From: CAYTGM01 sp964437365
GTDB lineage: Bacteria > Sumerlaeota > Sumerlaeia > SLMS01
Direction: 5' to 3'
Assembly: GCA_964437365.1 (NCBI GenBank)
Contig: CAYTGM010000007.1
Coordinates: forward strand, 168,680 to 232,679
DNA length: 64,000 nt
Under the pieces are notes generated by a model. It was not told where the DNA came from, searched no databases, and worked only from the letters and a program-made list of their open reading frames with translations. How positions within the stretch are numbered: the first letter of the stretch is position 1; each line of letters begins with the position of its first letter. The translations under genes were made by a program, and so were the position numbers. Positions 51,382 through 61,100 of this stretch are shown piece after piece.

Positions 51382-51954
51382 ATGACTAACATGCCAAAGA
51401 AAAATGCCCGACTTAAATTTGAAACCGAACGCCTCAAGAGTGGACCACTTGACTACGAGATCTCTTGTGAACCAGACGTCCTTGATCTGACGGAGGATGA
51501 GCAGTTCAGCTTCGTTGATCCCGTTGTGCTGAATGTGAAACTCACCCTGATAAGTGAAACCGTTTTGATGAGAGGCCGCCTCTCAACAGTTGGTGAAGCT
51601 ACGTGCTCAAGGTGTCTCGACCCTGTTCGAATCCCCTTTAATGTTGATGTGAATCTTGTCTATATGCAGGATGATCGTCTGAAGCACCCTGACAAACATC
51701 CTGAGCTTGCTGAGGAGAACTCTTACTATTACGATGGCGAGATCGTCTATCCAGCAGAGCAGTTAAGAGAATTGCTGATGCTGGAACTCCCACAGTTTCC
51801 CGTCTGCGAAGATGAACCAGGGCGCACGTGTAGAAATGCTGCGCTCAAAGTACAGCCAATGCAGTTTGGAGAAACTCATTCCGAACAAGATCAGGAGTCT
51901 GACGACTCATTTGCTGCTCAATTGAAGAAGCTTCGCAAGGATTTGAAGAAATAG
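51382..51954 (+). CDS. YceD/DUF177 family protein
   Basis: The 190-residue product matches the DUF177 (YceD) family, whose members are usually encoded beside rpmF and linked to 23S rRNA or ribosome assembly. Visible features are LDYEI at the N-terminus, a strand region, the CSRCLDPV motif in GEATCSRCLDPV, YYDGEIVYPAEQLRELLMLELP and the cysteine motif FPVCEDEPGRTCRN. Here rpmF does not follow; a YkgJ-type gene does. The product is cytoplasmic. An in-frame ATG four codons later is an alternative start. Confidence 0.83.
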   Translation: MTNMPKKNARLKFETERLKSGPLDYEISCEPDVLDLTEDEQFSFVDPVVLNVKLTLISETVLMRGRLSTVGEATCSRCLDPVRIPFNVDVNLVYMQDDRLKHPDKHPELAEENSYYYDGEIVYPAEQLRELLMLELPQFPVCEDEPGRTCRNAALKVQPMQFGETHSEQDQESDDSFAAQLKKLRKDLKK

Positions 51955-51973
51955 CTTTGGTGAAGCATCATTC

Positions 51974-52546
51974 ATGAGAGATGGACCTGTCAGGAAATAT
52001 CTGAAACTCATTGCCCGAACGATGTTCTGGGTGGATTTACGTGCGACACGCAGGATATGGCGACTGCGCGGCGATAAGCCATTCAAGCTCGAGGGGGGCT
52101 GCGAGGGCTGCGCAAAGTGCTGTGAGAGCCCATCTATACAAGTGGGCAAAATCACCTGGTATCTGCCTACTTTGCGAAAAATCTTCCTTTACTGGCAAAA
52201 GCACGTGAATGGCTTCGAACTGAAGGATCGAATTCGTCACCAACGGGTCTTTGTCTTCGATTGTACTCACTTTGACCATGAAACAAGGCGGTGTGACAGC
52301 TATGAAACAAGGCCCGGCATGTGCCGCGATTACCCAAGAGCATTGCTCTGGCAGGCAAACCCCGAGCTGTTCGAGGGCTGTGGGTACAAGATTGTCTCAC
52401 AGAACGCGGATCGACTTCTTGCGGCTCTTGAGAGAGAAAATCTGACAGAAGAGCAAATGGCGAAGTTAAAGAAAGGTCTGCATCTCAAGCAGGATGAATC
52501 AGACGACGCCGGGAGTGATTCCACAGGAAATCGAAAAATAAGCTGA
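51974..52546 (+). CDS. YkgJ-family cysteine cluster protein (putative Fe/Zn binding)
   Basis: The 190-residue product belongs to the YkgJ/Fe-S oxidoreductase-like family, recognised by the cluster GGCEGCAKCCE near residues 42-52 and the later FDCTHFDHETRRCDSYETRP with MCRDYP. Members bind zinc or iron and have no fixed reaction. A C-terminal acidic tail of about 30 residues is extra. The start ATG lies 19 bases after the DUF177 stop, so the two are likely co-expressed. Confidence 0.85.
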   Translation: MRDGPVRKYLKLIARTMFWVDLRATRRIWRLRGDKPFKLEGGCEGCAKCCESPSIQVGKITWYLPTLRKIFLYWQKHVNGFELKDRIRHQRVFVFDCTHFDHETRRCDSYETRPGMCRDYPRALLWQANPELFEGCGYKIVSQNADRLLAALERENLTEEQMAKLKKGLHLKQDESDDAGSDSTGNRKIS

Positions 52547-52632
52547 GAATCTCTCAAAAGAGGGGTTGCCCATTTTTTCTCATGGAAGAACCTTAGGGAA
52601 TCGAACTGGCTCTTAGAGAAGAGGAAAAAATC

Positions 52633-53223
52633 ATGGCAAAAATATTACTGGTAGAAGGAAGCCTTAACCCTACGTCTACAACAGCGGCAATGCTGCGGGC
52701 TGCGGAGTCCAAGCTGAAAGAAACCGGAGCAGGGACAGAGTTTCTTGATCTCAGAGAGACTTCTTTACCATTGTTTATACCCGGAAAAAGCGCAGACCGT
52801 GGACCAAATTTTGAAGCTATACAGAAGAAGGTGATGGATGCGGATGCTTTCCTCCTTGGGACACCAGATTACCATGGTGGCCCCAGTGGAACGATGAAAA
52901 ACTTTCTGGATTTCTTCTGGCGAGAGTTTACAGGAAAACTCTTTGGGTATATATGTGCTTCTCACGAGAAGGGGCTTACAGCTATGGACCAGCTACGCAC
53001 CAGCGTAAGGCAGTGTTATGGCTGGAGTATGCCCTATGGTGTGTCAGGAATTGAAGGCAAGGAAGTTGATCCTCAAGGGAAGATTGTCTCAGAAAAGCTT
53101 GATCAACGTCTGACAATGCTTGCTCATGACATGAAAGTCTATACAGATCTGCTGGCAAAACAGCGTCAGGCTGATATAGACGGAGATGCACCCAGCTTTC
53201 TCGCCATCTTGAGAAACCACTAA
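52633..53223 (+). CDS. NAD(P)H-dependent FMN reductase, flavodoxin fold
   Basis: The 196-residue product has the flavodoxin-like FMN-binding loop VEGSLNPTSTT near residues 7-17, LDLRET, the conserved LLGTPDYHGGPSGTMKNFLD and a C-terminal helical part. This matches the NADPH-dependent FMN reductase family (SsuE/ArsH/azoreductase relatives), which reduce FMN, quinones or metals. GAGG lies just before the ATG. No sulfonate or arsenic genes lie nearby, so the substrate is open. Confidence 0.9.
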   Translation: MAKILLVEGSLNPTSTTAAMLRAAESKLKETGAGTEFLDLRETSLPLFIPGKSADRGPNFEAIQKKVMDADAFLLGTPDYHGGPSGTMKNFLDFFWREFTGKLFGYICASHEKGLTAMDQLRTSVRQCYGWSMPYGVSGIEGKEVDPQGKIVSEKLDQRLTMLAHDMKVYTDLLAKQRQADIDGDAPSFLAILRNH

Positions 53224-53238
53224 GTAGAAGAAGGTCTG

Positions 53239-53760
53239 ATGAAAGCCAGGTTTGTTGCCATTGACGAGCAGGGACGCGTCAAGCGGGGGGTTCTGTCTGC
53301 TGAAAATGAGGATGAGGCTCGGCTCGCTCTCCTTGAGGATGGAATCTATCTGAAAAAGTTTGAAGCTGCATCCGACGACGATAAGGTGACGTGGGTCGCC
53401 AGAAAGAAGATCCAGCAGAAGCATCAGAGAGTTCAACAGGCGCACACAGGTAAGAGTGGCTCTGAGGAAGAAACTCCAACAAAGCTGCGGACGGAGACGA
53501 TCTGCTTGTTTGGCCTTGAGAGTCCCAGTAATGGAACGATCGGGATGGCTAAATCTGGTAATGCGGTTTTTCAGAGTCAGGACCAGGAGCACCGGGTGGT
53601 GCTTGACGCCACAGAGGTCGAGGTGATTTCCATCAGCGGAATACTTGCAAAGAAACTTCGCGTGGTTCTCATCAGTGGCAAAATGTATGAGTTTTCCGCG
53701 GGGTTTATCATCGCAAAATCAAATATCCGTGAACTTTGCAAAAAGCTCTCATCCAAATAG
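53239..53760 (+). CDS. Hypothetical protein with a GspF-like N-terminal motif
   Basis: The 173-residue product begins MKARFVAIDEQGRVKRGVLSA-like sequence (KARFVAIDEQGRVKRGVL) followed by ENEDEARLALLEDGIYL. This resembles the short N-terminal alpha/beta segment of type II secretion F proteins and FimV-like repeats, where F-x-A-x-D-x-x-G-x-x-x-x-G and a following helix are usual. A polar linker and a separate beta-rich C-terminal domain (about 85-173) follow. No membrane helix is present. It lies 15 bases after the FMN reductase gene. The function is unknown. Confidence 0.65.
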   Translation: MKARFVAIDEQGRVKRGVLSAENEDEARLALLEDGIYLKKFEAASDDDKVTWVARKKIQQKHQRVQQAHTGKSGSEEETPTKLRTETICLFGLESPSNGTIGMAKSGNAVFQSQDQEHRVVLDATEVEVISISGILAKKLRVVLISGKMYEFSAGFIIAKSNIRELCKKLSSK

Positions 53761-53774
53761 GAAAGATCCCACCC

Positions 53775-54620
53775 ATGGCTCAGACACAGTACTACGCAGA
53801 CCTCCACTCCCACTCAAATGCATCCGATGGTTCGGACACGCCTACTCAAGTCGTTGAACGAGCGGCAGCGAAAGGACTGAAGGTTCTCGCTTTAACAGAT
53901 CACGATACCATTGCAGGTGTTGCCGAAGCACAGGCAGCCGGAGAAAAACTTGGCGTTCGAGTAATCCCCGGAACAGAGCTGACCTGCTATGCAGGAAAGA
54001 AAGAAGTCCACATACTTGGTTATGGAATCGATATAGAAGATAAAGAACTGGCTGAACATTGCCGGCGTTTTCAGGAAGCTCGTATCAAGAGAGCAAATTC
54101 CATCAGTGAAAAGCTGGCTGAGTGTGGAGTCCCTATCGACATTGACAAAGTTCAATCGGAAGTTGATGGCGTTATCGGTCGACCCCACGTGGCTAGAGCA
54201 CTCGTCGAGGCTGGCCATGTAAAGGACTTTCAGGAAGCGTTCGACAAGTATCTCGCAACCGGCAAACCCGCCTGTGTTTCCAAGCTGGAAGTGGACCCTA
54301 AAGAATGTATAGATGTTATCATAAATGCCGGTGGCGTTGCAGTGATGGCTCACCCCTACCTTGGAGACCAGTTCGATCTGATCCCGGAAATGCTTGAAGC
54401 AGGCTGTTCCGGTGTTGAAGTCTGGCACTCTTCACATGATTGTCCTACTTCTGATCGCCTTTACAATATAGCACAGGAGAAAGATATCATCATGTCTGGT
54501 GGATCTGACTGCCATGGGTCTATAAAAGGCGGCGATCCTCTTCTTGGCAAATTCGGATTGAAAGAAGAAGCCTGGAAGAAGTTCGAATCCTACCTTAAAG
54601 AGCACGCCAAAAACGTATAA
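53775..54620 (+). CDS. PHP-domain phosphoesterase (TrpH/YciV-like RNase AM type)
   Basis: The 281-residue product from ATG 53775 (AGGAAAG upstream) shows the PHP metal-binding motifs: DLHSHSNASDG (H11, H13, D18), LTDHDT (41-45), GTELTC (E68), VIGRPHVARALVEAGHV and MAHPYL, then GGSDCHG. This is the pattern of the TrpH/YciV group, which hydrolyses 3',5'-nucleoside bisphosphates or degrades short RNA from the 5' end, using three metal ions. It is cytoplasmic. The annotated frame extends upstream into the previous gene, but those codons are unlikely to be translated. Confidence 0.9.
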   Translation: MAQTQYYADLHSHSNASDGSDTPTQVVERAAAKGLKVLALTDHDTIAGVAEAQAAGEKLGVRVIPGTELTCYAGKKEVHILGYGIDIEDKELAEHCRRFQEARIKRANSISEKLAECGVPIDIDKVQSEVDGVIGRPHVARALVEAGHVKDFQEAFDKYLATGKPACVSKLEVDPKECIDVIINAGGVAVMAHPYLGDQFDLIPEMLEAGCSGVEVWHSSHDCPTSDRLYNIAQEKDIIMSGGSDCHGSIKGGDPLLGKFGLKEEAWKKFESYLKEHAKNV

Positions 54621-54655
54621 CAGGACCTTCTCCGCCCCAAGCTTATCGAGGAGTA

Positions 54656-55891
54656 ATGATGAAAGACGCCTCTTTCGCCGGTAAATTCCTCCGCAAGATC
54701 AAGAAGATCGACACAGAACAAGTAGAGGCTTTTCTCGGACAACTGATCCGGGAAAAGGCCTTTCTTGAAGTAATCCTCGATTCCATCGATGAGGGTGTCA
54801 TCGTGACTGAGGGCGATTCAGAAGTCGTCTTTATCAATGAAACCGCCAAGTATCTTCTTGGGCTCAAGAGAACGAAGTGTGAAGGCAAACCACTTGAAGA
54901 TCTTCTCAAGATCGATGCCCTTCGGGATATTCTCGATGAGTTTCGCGATGGTAACCAGCAGATCAATAAGAAGGAAATCATCGTCCCAACCTCTACTCAG
55001 GAGCGCATATATTCGCTTTCCATCGTCCCGATCGAGAACGATGACTCCATTGCAACCCATGCTGTCTGGATTCTGAATGACCGTACAGAGGTCGCCCGGA
55101 GAGAAGATGAGAAACAACGTATAGAACGCATGGAATCGCTTGCTGTGCTAACGGCAGGCATCGCTCATGAGATCAAGAACCCGCTGAACTCCATGAACAT
55201 TCACGCCCAGCTCTCGCGCAAAGCATCGGACTCCGTGAAAGAAAAACTGGGAGACGACCCTGTGGGCGAAAGGCTGGAAAAGTCCACGTCCGTTATCCTT
55301 GAAGAAATTCAGCGACTTAAACATATCGTCGATGATTTCATTCGCGCCGTTCGTCCCGTGAATCCCCAACTTCGTAAATACGCAATTAACAAGACACTGA
55401 TCAGCATTGCCGAACTGGTAGGACCAGAATGCAATGAGCGAGGAATCGAACTGACACTGAATCTTGATGAAGAGATTTCCCAGGTACTCATTGATCCCGA
55501 TCAGATTTATCAGGCGCTTCTCAACATCATCAGAAATGCAATTGAAGCCATTGAACCTGAGAAGCAGGGAATCGTTACCGTCAGAACCTACTTGAAGTCG
55601 GATCACATATTGATTGAAGTTGAAGATAATGGTGAAGGAATCCCCGAAGATAAGCGTCTCAAGATTTTTGAACCCTACCATACCTCCAAGTTCACGGGTA
55701 CCGGTCTAGGGCTGGTTCTTGTCTATAGAATCATCAAGGCGCATGGAGGGGCCATAGGGTTGAAGTCTGAAGTCGACGTTGGCACCCTCTTTTCTGTTGC
55801 TCTGCCACTCGAGGAAAAGCCCGTTCGGATGCTTCCAGAGGCAGTCGAGCCCACGATCGAAAATATCCAAAATTCGAACAACGAGGAGTAA
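54656..55891 (+). CDS. Soluble PAS-type sensor histidine kinase
   Basis: The 411-residue product has no membrane segment. A PAS domain (about 40-145; ILDSIDEGVIVTEGD, FINETAKYLLGL) precedes the HisKA domain with the phosphorylated histidine in AHEIKNPLNSMNIHAQ (H171). The catalytic ATPase domain has the N box (LLNIIRNAIEAIEP), G1 (EVEDNGEGIPEDK) and G2 (TGTGLGLVLVYRI). This is the NtrB/AtoS-like layout, which usually pairs with an NtrC-type regulator. No response regulator gene is adjacent. GAGGAG sits before two possible ATG codons. A terminator follows. Confidence 0.93.
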   Translation: MMKDASFAGKFLRKIKKIDTEQVEAFLGQLIREKAFLEVILDSIDEGVIVTEGDSEVVFINETAKYLLGLKRTKCEGKPLEDLLKIDALRDILDEFRDGNQQINKKEIIVPTSTQERIYSLSIVPIENDDSIATHAVWILNDRTEVARREDEKQRIERMESLAVLTAGIAHEIKNPLNSMNIHAQLSRKASDSVKEKLGDDPVGERLEKSTSVILEEIQRLKHIVDDFIRAVRPVNPQLRKYAINKTLISIAELVGPECNERGIELTLNLDEEISQVLIDPDQIYQALLNIIRNAIEAIEPEKQGIVTVRTYLKSDHILIEVEDNGEGIPEDKRLKIFEPYHTSKFTGTGLGLVLVYRIIKAHGGAIGLKSEVDVGTLFSVALPLEEKPVRMLPEAVEPTIENIQNSNNEE

Positions 55892-55897
55892 AAATCC

Positions 55898-55915
55898 GCT
55901 CCTGGAGGGGCTTTT
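55898..55915 (+). terminator. Small terminator after the histidine kinase gene
   Basis: GCTCCT and AGGGGC pair around GG (one G-U) and are followed by TTTTCC, 7 bases after the stop codon. The stem is short. Confidence 0.5.
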
Positions 55916-55980
55916 CCTCGGTATATCCGCCAAAAACCTTAAAAAAACACACTTTTTCCACAGCTTTTGTTAATTTTTGT

Positions 55981-56011
55981 TTGACCAAGGGGCATTCAAC
56001 TGTGCTGTATT
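55981..56011 (+). promoter_or_regulatory. Possible sigma-70-type promoter of the HU gene
   Basis: TTGACC (55981-55986) and TGTATT (56006-56011) resemble -35 and -10 boxes, with 19 bases between them, slightly long. They lie about 95 bases upstream of the HU start, after an A/T-rich stretch that includes TTTTCCACA, a one-mismatch DnaA box. Confidence 0.3.
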
Positions 56012-56100
56012 CACAGCAATTGCTCCATTAGGAACATTGTCAGTTTCAGGAGAATTAACTCCAACCATTTACTCCCATTCCCAGTTAGGAGCCTGTACAT

Positions 56101-56409
56101 ATGGCTAAGAGAGCTTCAAGCAGACCGCTCACCAAAACACAACTCATTGCACTCCTCTCAGAAAAGTGCGACCTTCCCAAAAAGAAGGTATCGGAATTTT
56201 TTGACGAACTCCTCGAAGTGGCTTACAAAGAAGCCAAAAAAGAAGGGTTCACCTTCCCAGGACTTGGAAAACTTGTCGTAAGAAAACGTAAAGCTCGCAT
56301 GGGCAGAAACCCTCAGACAGGCGAAGCAATCAAGATCCCTGCAAAGAAAGTCCTTAAGTTCACAATCAGCAAAACAGCTAAAGACGCGATTCTTCCTCAG
56401 AAAAAATAG
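56101..56409 (+). CDS. HU/IHF-family DNA-binding protein
   Basis: The 102-residue product has the HU fold signature: N-terminal helices (LTKTQLIALLSEKCDLPKKK), strand GFTFPGLGKLVVRKRKARMG and the DNA-bending arm motif GRNPQTGE (68-75), where proline inserts between bases, then IPAKKVLKF. It is slightly longer than Escherichia coli HU because of a Ser/Arg-rich start and a Lys-rich end. It organises the nucleoid as a dimer. TAGGAG lies upstream of the ATG. The gene stands alone with its own leader and terminator. Confidence 0.94.
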   Translation: MAKRASSRPLTKTQLIALLSEKCDLPKKKVSEFFDELLEVAYKEAKKEGFTFPGLGKLVVRKRKARMGRNPQTGEAIKIPAKKVLKFTISKTAKDAILPQKK

Positions 56410-56443
56410 TTTCTGCAGACAGGCTCACGTCCGCATGCAGTTG

Positions 56444-56479
56444 ACCCCCGTCTCAGCGAACCGCAGGCGGGGGTTCCTC
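56444..56479 (+). terminator. Terminator of the HU gene
   Basis: ACCCCCG pairs with CGGGGGT across a loop that contains a further GCG/CGC pairing; TCCTCCATTTT follows. It starts 35 bases after the stop codon. Confidence 0.65.
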
Positions 56480-56569
56480 CATTTTAACCTTCCCTCCCCC
56501 ACAAGGCTTACTCCAAAGAACACCGAACAACTTGTATAGTTCGATCAATCCGCTCAGGAGAAAACCACT

Positions 56570-57208
56570 ATGGAAGTTGGAAGCTTTTTCCTCAGTTCCT
56601 TCGCAGCACTCTTCTCAGTCATGGATCCCATCGGCGCGATCCCTCTGTTTCTCGCTCTCACCGCAGGTGCTCATAAAAAACGAATGCGGGAAAACGTCAA
56701 TACAGCTATCATCACTGTAGCTGTATCTATGGTAATCTTCTTCTTTATCGGAACGAAGATACTTTCCTTTTTCGGTATCAGCCTCCCCGCCTTCAAAACC
56801 AGCGGCGGACTTCTTATTCTTTTTATGGCTATTTCAATGCTCAACGCCGAACCAAGGAAAACAAAGCAAAGCCCTGAAGAAGCCGAAGATGCCGCAACAA
56901 GAGATTCCATTGCTGTTGTTCCCCTCGCTATACCAATGCTCATGGGGCCCGGAGCCATGAGTGCAATTGTCCTCCTCTCTGATAAGGCCAACACAACCTC
57001 CCTCCGCATAGAACTCTTCCTCGCCATGGCCACCGTCGTTGCTGTTACCTGGGTGTGTCTGAGCCTTGCTCAGCCTTTGAGAATTGCACTCGGTGAGTCA
57101 GGCATCCGCGTGGCCACTAGAGTCATGGGACTGATCGTTGCCGCACTTGCTATACAATTCATGGCAGACGGGATTCTTGAACTGTTTCCAGGGTTAAAAG
57201 GTACCTGA
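56570..57208 (+). CDS. MarC-family integral membrane protein
   Basis: The 212-residue product has six hydrophobic segments and the MarC family features: FAALFSVMDPIGAIPLFLAL near the start, the KTSGGLLILFMAISML segment, VPLAIPMLMGPGAMSAIVLL and a final VMGLIVAALAIQFMADGI. MarC proteins sit in the inner membrane; the earlier link to drug resistance has not held up, and small-solute transport is supposed. AGGAG lies 9 bases before the ATG. It stands 27 bases before the ATP-grasp gene. Confidence 0.92.
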   Translation: MEVGSFFLSSFAALFSVMDPIGAIPLFLALTAGAHKKRMRENVNTAIITVAVSMVIFFFIGTKILSFFGISLPAFKTSGGLLILFMAISMLNAEPRKTKQSPEEAEDAATRDSIAVVPLAIPMLMGPGAMSAIVLLSDKANTTSLRIELFLAMATVVAVTWVCLSLAQPLRIALGESGIRVATRVMGLIVAALAIQFMADGILELFPGLKGT

Positions 57209-57235
57209 CTATACCAGAAGAAGCGCAGAAATATC

Positions 57236-58132
57236 ATGATTGTTCTGACCGAAGAATCGCCTAATCTGAAGAGAACAGCTAGCTCCCTTGATTTGTCCAG
57301 GTTCACTCAGGCGGCAAAAATCGCAGGGTTCAAAACTTATTATATACCTCAGGAGTTACCACAAGACGTAACTGCAGAGGACGTTTTCTTTCAAATTCCA
57401 AAACAGAATGTGAACACAATAGCTTTCTGGGTAGGGTTCATCCCTCACCCTGATCATTATGAAGAGATCTACAATGCTGCACTCCAAAGGAATATACAGT
57501 TGATAAATTCACCTGTTCAATTCCGTCTCGCCGAAGAGTTTGACAGATTCTACCCCTTTATTGAAGATCTCACAGCAGGAAGTGAAATTGTTACCAATCC
57601 AAAGGAATGTGAAGAGGCAGCCCAGAAGCTAAGGTACCCAATATTCGTGAAGGGTACTATTCAATCCATGAAAGCAAAAGGGCTAAAGGCATGTGTGGCA
57701 AATAATCTTGAAGAGCTAAGAAAAATCAGCGATTCACTATTTGCACAATCACGACGATCTTTGGGTAAAGTTATCCTCAGGGAGTATCTGGATTTACGCT
57801 ATACAAGGAAAGGTCCAGGAGATTTCCCGCTTGGACGAGAGTATAGAGCTTTCGTTCTGGACCAGAAGGTCGTTGGCTTAGGCTACTACTGGGAAGATAA
57901 GGATGAGCTTTCAGCATTGAATGCAAATGAGGAGTCGATCATCCTGGAACTTGCCCGAGAGGTTTCCAGAAGGTTGAGGGTGCCCTTCCTGACTGTTGAT
58001 ATTGGCCAACTGCAGTCTGGTGAATGGAGAGTAATTGAGGTTGGAGATGGTCAATTCTCAGGAGTAAGCCAGGTGCCGATCCTTAAACTCTGGAATAACC
58101 TCCACTCATTCTGTAGCCTGAATCATCAGTGA
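57236..58132 (+). CDS. ATP-grasp domain protein (R2K-like)
   Basis: The 298-residue product has the ATP-grasp arrangement: a preATP domain with an early Asp/Glu-rich part, the Lys-containing strand RYPIFVKGT (near 133), the central domain with VILREYLDL and EYRAFVLDQKVVGLGYYW, and the final metal-site strand WRVIEVGDGQFSGV. The last motif is typical of the R2K clade, where members may ligate amino acids or modify proteins and often lie in phage or defence neighbourhoods. Here the context is ordinary housekeeping. The substrate is unknown. Confidence 0.82.
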   Translation: MIVLTEESPNLKRTASSLDLSRFTQAAKIAGFKTYYIPQELPQDVTAEDVFFQIPKQNVNTIAFWVGFIPHPDHYEEIYNAALQRNIQLINSPVQFRLAEEFDRFYPFIEDLTAGSEIVTNPKECEEAAQKLRYPIFVKGTIQSMKAKGLKACVANNLEELRKISDSLFAQSRRSLGKVILREYLDLRYTRKGPGDFPLGREYRAFVLDQKVVGLGYYWEDKDELSALNANEESIILELAREVSRRLRVPFLTVDIGQLQSGEWRVIEVGDGQFSGVSQVPILKLWNNLHSFCSLNHQ

Positions 58133-58142
58133 TTGACTACGA

Positions 58143-61100
58143 TCAATACATAAACCATCCATTTGTTGCCGCCCTGCCCAGAAGCGCTGAAAGGTCTACC
58201 TTCAGCAATCTCTCTGGCCGGATACCTACGTATAGAAACTCATCTCCTCGAGAGGCGATGGAAGAAATGAAGAAGGGGGGATCTTGCGAAGTCCATAAAC
58301 CAAGATAGTTAATAGAGCCATCAGGGATAAAATCGTAGAACCTCACACCGAAGCGTGGGTCATTCACGGCAAGTACACCTTCATCTAGCCAGGCGACATT
58401 CCATGCTTGCACAATCTCAGGAAAATTCTCCTGATCAATCCAGTACTCGCGCACAAGGTTTCCGAACTCATCTAAATCATATACTCTGACCCCTCGATCC
58501 ATCATCGGTACAGCGAGTTGATTGTTCTCAGATAAGCTCCCGGCCAGGTAGAAGTTTCGCTCACCAAGGCTTTCTGACTGAATCTCACCGTTCGTAAACC
58601 TTAAATGTTGAGGACCACTCATCTGTTCGACCGCGATCACACTCCCGTCTTGAAAAGGTCCGTGTATAGATAGAATATCAAATTCTCTGGCGAAGAACTG
58701 GTCATAGCGCGTGAAACTACCGTTCAGTTCAAACATACCCCGGGTAACTCCCCAGAAGCCCTGAGCAATCCACCAGTCGTCACCCACGGGAAGTGCATCC
58801 GTGGCCTTTCCTGTTCGGCTGAAAAAGGAACGCAGCAGAGAAGGATTCTGTGGAGCAAGGTCTATAAGCCTGAAGCCATCACTCCGTGTAGCATAAAGAA
58901 CTCGATTGCCTTCGAGGAATCGAGTTCGAGGTAACGGAGGTCTTTGAGTCGAACTAAACTTTAACTCGAACCCTTCATTATTTGGGTTTGTATAGATTCC
59001 CACAGATTGTCCATCCAGGCCTGCAATGGCCTCCTCTTCCCCGGCTATGTTTACACCTGTTTGAAAAAACTGAAAGGGCGTCTCAAATTCATCTGCGATG
59101 ATTGAAGGTACAGAAGGAGCTTCTCTGGCAGATTCAACCGTACGACTTTGCACTTCAACAGGGGGAACTTTATTCTGAAAAAGAAAGACACCCCAGTCGC
59201 CAGGGCCAAGCATCGCCGTGTGTGTTGTACTCGTATCTGTCTCTTCCAGCGTCTCAATATTGATCATCTGCGTTGGAGAATCCGTTAAAGCATCAAAAGC
59301 TATTCGCTCGTCCGTGTTCGTATTTACGATAACCATATAGGGATTGTCTGCAGAACTTCGGGCAAGGCGGGCGTAAGGACCATCAGAAGGAATCGTTAGG
59401 CGTTCTCGCGAAAGGTCAAGAATTGTAGACTCAATGGATGCTATACGGCTGTTGAACTCACGGTAACTTTCCAAACGCCTCGATGGCTCATGCTGATGAG
59501 TCCTGAGTGATGCAAAGCCACCAATAGATGTGTATGTAAAGACAAAGTATCCACGCGCACCCAGGGCAAGTGTCAGACCAAGTTGAGCCATGGATTCTTC
59601 AGGAGTCGGAACGTAATTACTGTTCCTTTGGGAAAATCCCTGTACACCTGCGATATAGTCACGATCATTCTGCGTTGCAAACTCGTATGCCTCCTCCATT
59701 TTGTCAAACCGGAACACGAGAAGCTCTTCACTTGAGAGCCCCCTTGAAGTGATTGGATAATCGAAACTTGAAATAAGCGAGAACTGCGGATCATAATATG
59801 AAAAGCCTGGGTTAAGAGACGTCCACAGTAGAGGGTACTTTCCCAGTCTTTCATTAACGATGATAGTGTCTTCAACCCGTTCGACTGCATCTTCGCCAAA
59901 TACGTTGGGCTCATCGAAAATATAGATGCCCTTGAAGAGCTCAGACTCGAGGAAGAGATCAAAGTTTTTGAGATAATCAAGAGCGAGACTGACATCCCAT
60001 GTCTGGTGGCCTCTGTCGCCTCTGAAGGTCACACCCGATGATGCTGCATCAAATATGATATACGGAACACCAACATTCTCGGCTGCCGTTTTGACCAATG
60101 GAAACTGATCCACGGAGGCGATGATGAAGAGCGGGTCGAATCCATCATCGGCAGCCTCCTGCAAACGGGCCTGAAATCTTTCTACGCTGTCTTCAGCGAA
60201 CGGGTCAGCTGCATTTGCAAGCCAAACCCAGGGCATGCGGGGGAAATTGTCAAACGACTCAGTAAGTGGGGAAGCAGGGTAACCCGCAGGTCTTTCAAGG
60301 GTGAAGGGCTTCGAGACAAGAACGCTTTCTCCTGATCCCGAAATAAGTTCAAACTCAACCGTATAGTCACCCGCTGGCAGATCTGTCCCTGTATAGTCAA
60401 CCCAGACAGTTGTCTCATCCCTTTCATAGGAAACAGTGTCTACAACAGAATTGCTGTCGTTGATCACGCGAATCTCTGCATCATCTAACAGCCCGGGCCA
60501 GGCTGCCGCAAAGCGAACAGAAGGAGTTGGGCTGTTCAGTACCGGCTGGAATGTCTCTGGCCAGCAGTAAAACCAACCACGGGATGGTTGAGTCAAAGTG
60601 AAGGTTGTTGGCGCAGAACCTTGAAAGGTCACGCGCTCAAGATGAGCATCGTTTGACTCGTTCAGGGGCAGGATCTCCAGAAATTCTATTGGGGATACAG
60701 AGGAAAGTGTTCTACTGGTCGACGAATCTTCGACAATTGAAAACTCACTAGCGAGACGGTCGACATGAATCACGCCTTCCCCTTGAGAATAGCCATGAAG
60801 GAAATACGTTGCATTGTAAGGTGCATGGGCAACTTCCTGGTATATAGCGCTGCCGGAGTTTAAGGCCACCCAACTGTTACCGAACAAGGTTGGTGAAGTG
60901 AAGACATCAACCTCACCATTGACTTCCCAGTTACTTAACTCATTACTGAAGTTGGGGTTCTTGATTGCTTCATCAACAAGGACAAGGCTATCCAGATCAA
61001 CCCAGCCCAGGTCGAAACGACCTCGAGCACGTAAAGTTAAAGACTCATTGCTTGGTCTCCGTGTGTAGGATGTTGCGAAACTGCTCCACGATGTTTCTGT

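Noticed and set aside
52557..52632. Extra gene between the YkgJ-type and FMN reductase genes
   Set aside because: The gap is only 86 bases and contains no open frame with a start and ribosome-binding site of its own.
55950..55962. DnaA box near the HU gene
   Set aside because: TTTTCCACA is a single one-mismatch site without neighbours; isolated matches of this quality are common.
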